This document shows, piece after piece, positions 62,783 to 64,000 of a DNA stretch of 64,000 nucleotides. Below the pieces are notes generated by a model. The model made no database searches and was not told the origin of the DNA. It saw nothing but the letters and a program-made list of their open reading frames with translations. Position 1 is the first letter of the stretch; each line of letters starts with the position of its first letter. The stretch covers positions 62,001 through 126,000 of the forward strand of contig NZ_JAHTKU010000025.1 of the NCBI RefSeq assembly GCF_019192965.1. Reading direction: 5' to 3'. This DNA is from Nocardioides daeguensis (GTDB taxonomy: Bacteria > Actinomycetota > Actinomycetes > Propionibacteriales > Nocardioidaceae). The position numbers and the translations under genes are program-made.

Positions 62783-64000
62783 ACGTTCTGGGACTCTGAC
62801 ACGAGTGGCGGCGCGGGCGGCAAGTCCGAGCGCCCCGGCGGCAAGGTGGTCGTCGTCGTCATCGTGCTGCTCGTCCTGCTCGCCGGGGGTGGGTACGCCG
62901 CCGCGCACGCCGTGGCGGGCGACAAGGTGCCCACCGGTACGACGATCTCCGGTGTCGACGTCGGTGGGCTGACCCGGGCCGCCGCGATCGAGGAGCTCGA
63001 CCGCACCTTCGGCCCGCGCGCGGACGCGCCGATCACCGTCAGCGTCGGACGCCAGGGCGCGACCGGCAAGGTCAACGACGCCGAGGTCCAGCCCGGCGAC
63101 ATCGGTCTGGCGATCGACCTCGAGGCGTCCGTCGACGCCGCCGGGGCCGGCGACTCGTGGAGCCCGGCCCGTCAGTGGGACTACTTCACCGGGGGCGGCA
63201 AGGTCGACGCGGTCGTCGACGTCGACGAGGAGCTGCTCGACGAGAAGCTGACCGAGCTCTCCGAGGGCCTCGGCACCCCGCCCCGGGACGGCACGGTCAC
63301 CTTCACCGCCGACGGCGTGCAGACCACCCAGCCGCAGGCCGGCCAGGCCGTCGACCGCGACAAGGCCCGCGCCGCGATCACCGACGCGTTCCTGTCCGGC
63401 GAGACCTCCGTGGAGCTCGAGGTCGCCCCGGCGCAGCCCGAGATCGACGCCGCCGACGTGGCGGAGGCGCTCGACTCCTTCGCCAACCCGGCGATGGCGA
63501 ACGCGGTGACCCTGCAGTTCGGTGAGAACGACGTCAAGCTCACGCCCGCGAAGTTCGCGCCCGTGCTGTCGATGAAGCCCGAGAACGGCGAGCTCGTCCC
63601 GTCGGTGGATGCGGCGACGCTGACCGAGCTGGTCAAGGGCGCGACCGCCAGCGGGGCTCCGGTCGACGCGACCGTGAAGATCTCGAAGAAGGGCAAGCCG
63701 AAGATCGTCCCGGCCAAGCCCGGCGTCACCTTCGACTCCGGCGAGGCCGCCCAGGTCTTCCTCGGCCTGCTGACCCAGCCCGAAGGCTCGCGCACGGCTC
63801 CGGTGACCGCGCAGGTCACCGACGCGGCGTTCACCACCAAGGACGCCGAGGAGCTCAAGATCGTCGAGAAGGTCTCGGAGTTCTCGACGTACTACCCGCA
63901 CGCCGACTACCGCAACACCAACATCGGCCGCGCCGCCGAGCTGATCGACGGCACCCTCCTCAAGCCCGGCGAGGAGTTCTCGCTCAACGGCATCGTCGGC
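62780..64000 (+). CDS. VanW-family protein with peptidoglycan-binding-like repeats (cut by window end)
   Basis: The first 407 residues of a larger membrane-anchored protein. An N-terminal Gly/Ser stretch is followed by one transmembrane helix (about 23-45, VVVVVIVLLVLLAGGGYAAA). Then come repeated alpha/beta segments of the PG_binding_4 type: GTTISGVDVGGLTRAAAIEE (about 57-76) and a matching VTFTADGVQTTQPQAGQAVD further on. The VanW domain begins near residue 365 (STYYPHADYRNTNIGRAAE, then LKPGEEFSLNGIVG). VanW proteins occur in cell-wall and vancomycin-resistance loci without a proven activity. GTG start at 62780. Confidence 0.87.
   Translation, partial: MTFWDSDTSGGAGGKSERPGGKVVVVVIVLLVLLAGGGYAAAHAVAGDKVPTGTTISGVDVGGLTRAAAIEELDRTFGPRADAPITVSVGRQGATGKVNDAEVQPGDIGLAIDLEASVDAAGAGDSWSPARQWDYFTGGGKVDAVVDVDEELLDEKLTELSEGLGTPPRDGTVTFTADGVQTTQPQAGQAVDRDKARAAITDAFLSGETSVELEVAPAQPEIDAADVAEALDSFANPAMANAVTLQFGENDVKLTPAKFAPVLSMKPENGELVPSVDAATLTELVKGATASGAPVDATVKISKKGKPKIVPAKPGVTFDSGEAAQVFLGLLTQPEGSRTAPVTAQVTDAAFTTKDAEELKIVEKVSEFSTYYPHADYRNTNIGRAAELIDGTLLKPGEEFSLNGIVG

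Noticed and set aside
1-64000. tRNA, rRNA, IS elements, integrases and replication origin
   Set aside because: No cloverleaf-like segments, transposase or integrase motifs, terminal inverted repeats of IS type or DnaA-box clusters were recognised by eye. A dedicated scan was not possible.

Overview
The window looks like chromosome of a high-GC Actinomycetota, most likely Nocardioidaceae (Nocardioides or a close relative). The grounds are about 70% GC, many GTG and TTG starts, a mycothiol-pathway deacetylase (MshB), zinc-type S14 and L36, a twin-FHA ABC transporter of the Rv1747 type, a SigL/RslA-like sigma and anti-sigma pair, and intergenic repeat clusters. The genus is an inference; no rRNA gene is present to test it.

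Layout. 1-9131: end of the S10 operon and the whole spc operon (rplV end, rpsC, rplP, rpmC, rpsQ; rplN to rplO), then secY-adk-map. 9241-22168: a block that separates map from infA, holding a 2312-residue cell-surface protein, an isochorismate synthase, a TerC transporter behind a likely Mn2+ (yybP-ykoY) riboswitch, an FHA-ABC exporter and a luciferase-like oxidoreductase. It ends in a 103-bp tandem repeat (22170-22557). 22698-26584: alpha operon (infA, rpmJ, rpsM, rpsK, rpsD, rpoA, rplQ) with elaborate hairpins before rpoA. 26674-31251: ispH, a Sua5/YrdC protein, exonuclease III, an ECF sigma/anti-sigma pair and small membrane proteins. 31305-37563: a compact uncharacterised cluster (CDP-alcohol phosphotransferase fused to an LtaS-like domain, zinc-less MDR reductase, degenerate 6-pyruvoyl-tetrahydropterin synthase homologue, glycosyltransferase, flippase-like membrane protein, RibD-type reductase). 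This is the best candidate for an undescribed pathway. 37711-45287: an astacin-like secreted protease, ychF, hemerythrin, SHOCT and methyltransferase proteins, an ABC exporter with its TetR regulator, a VOC protein and a hydrolase lipoprotein. 45306-53311: alkaline phosphatase behind a PHO-box-like site, the argO/lysG pair, a second LysE-type exporter, guanine deaminase and a LysR regulator. 53402-58863: threonine/glycine metabolism (tdh-kbl, then DUF6421-SDR-threonine aldolase). 58860-64000: an unknown protein, a second repeat cluster, a lipoprotein, mshB with a small membrane partner, and a VanW-type cell-wall protein cut by the window edge.

Regulation visible in the DNA. At least eleven genes have a TANNNT -10 box 6-8 nt before the start codon and no Shine-Dalgarno sequence, so they are probably transcribed leaderless. 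Operons are tight, with 1-4 bp stop/start overlaps. Three separate intergenic spaces carry tandem or inverted repeats (103 bp; 22 bp; 40 and about 65 bp).
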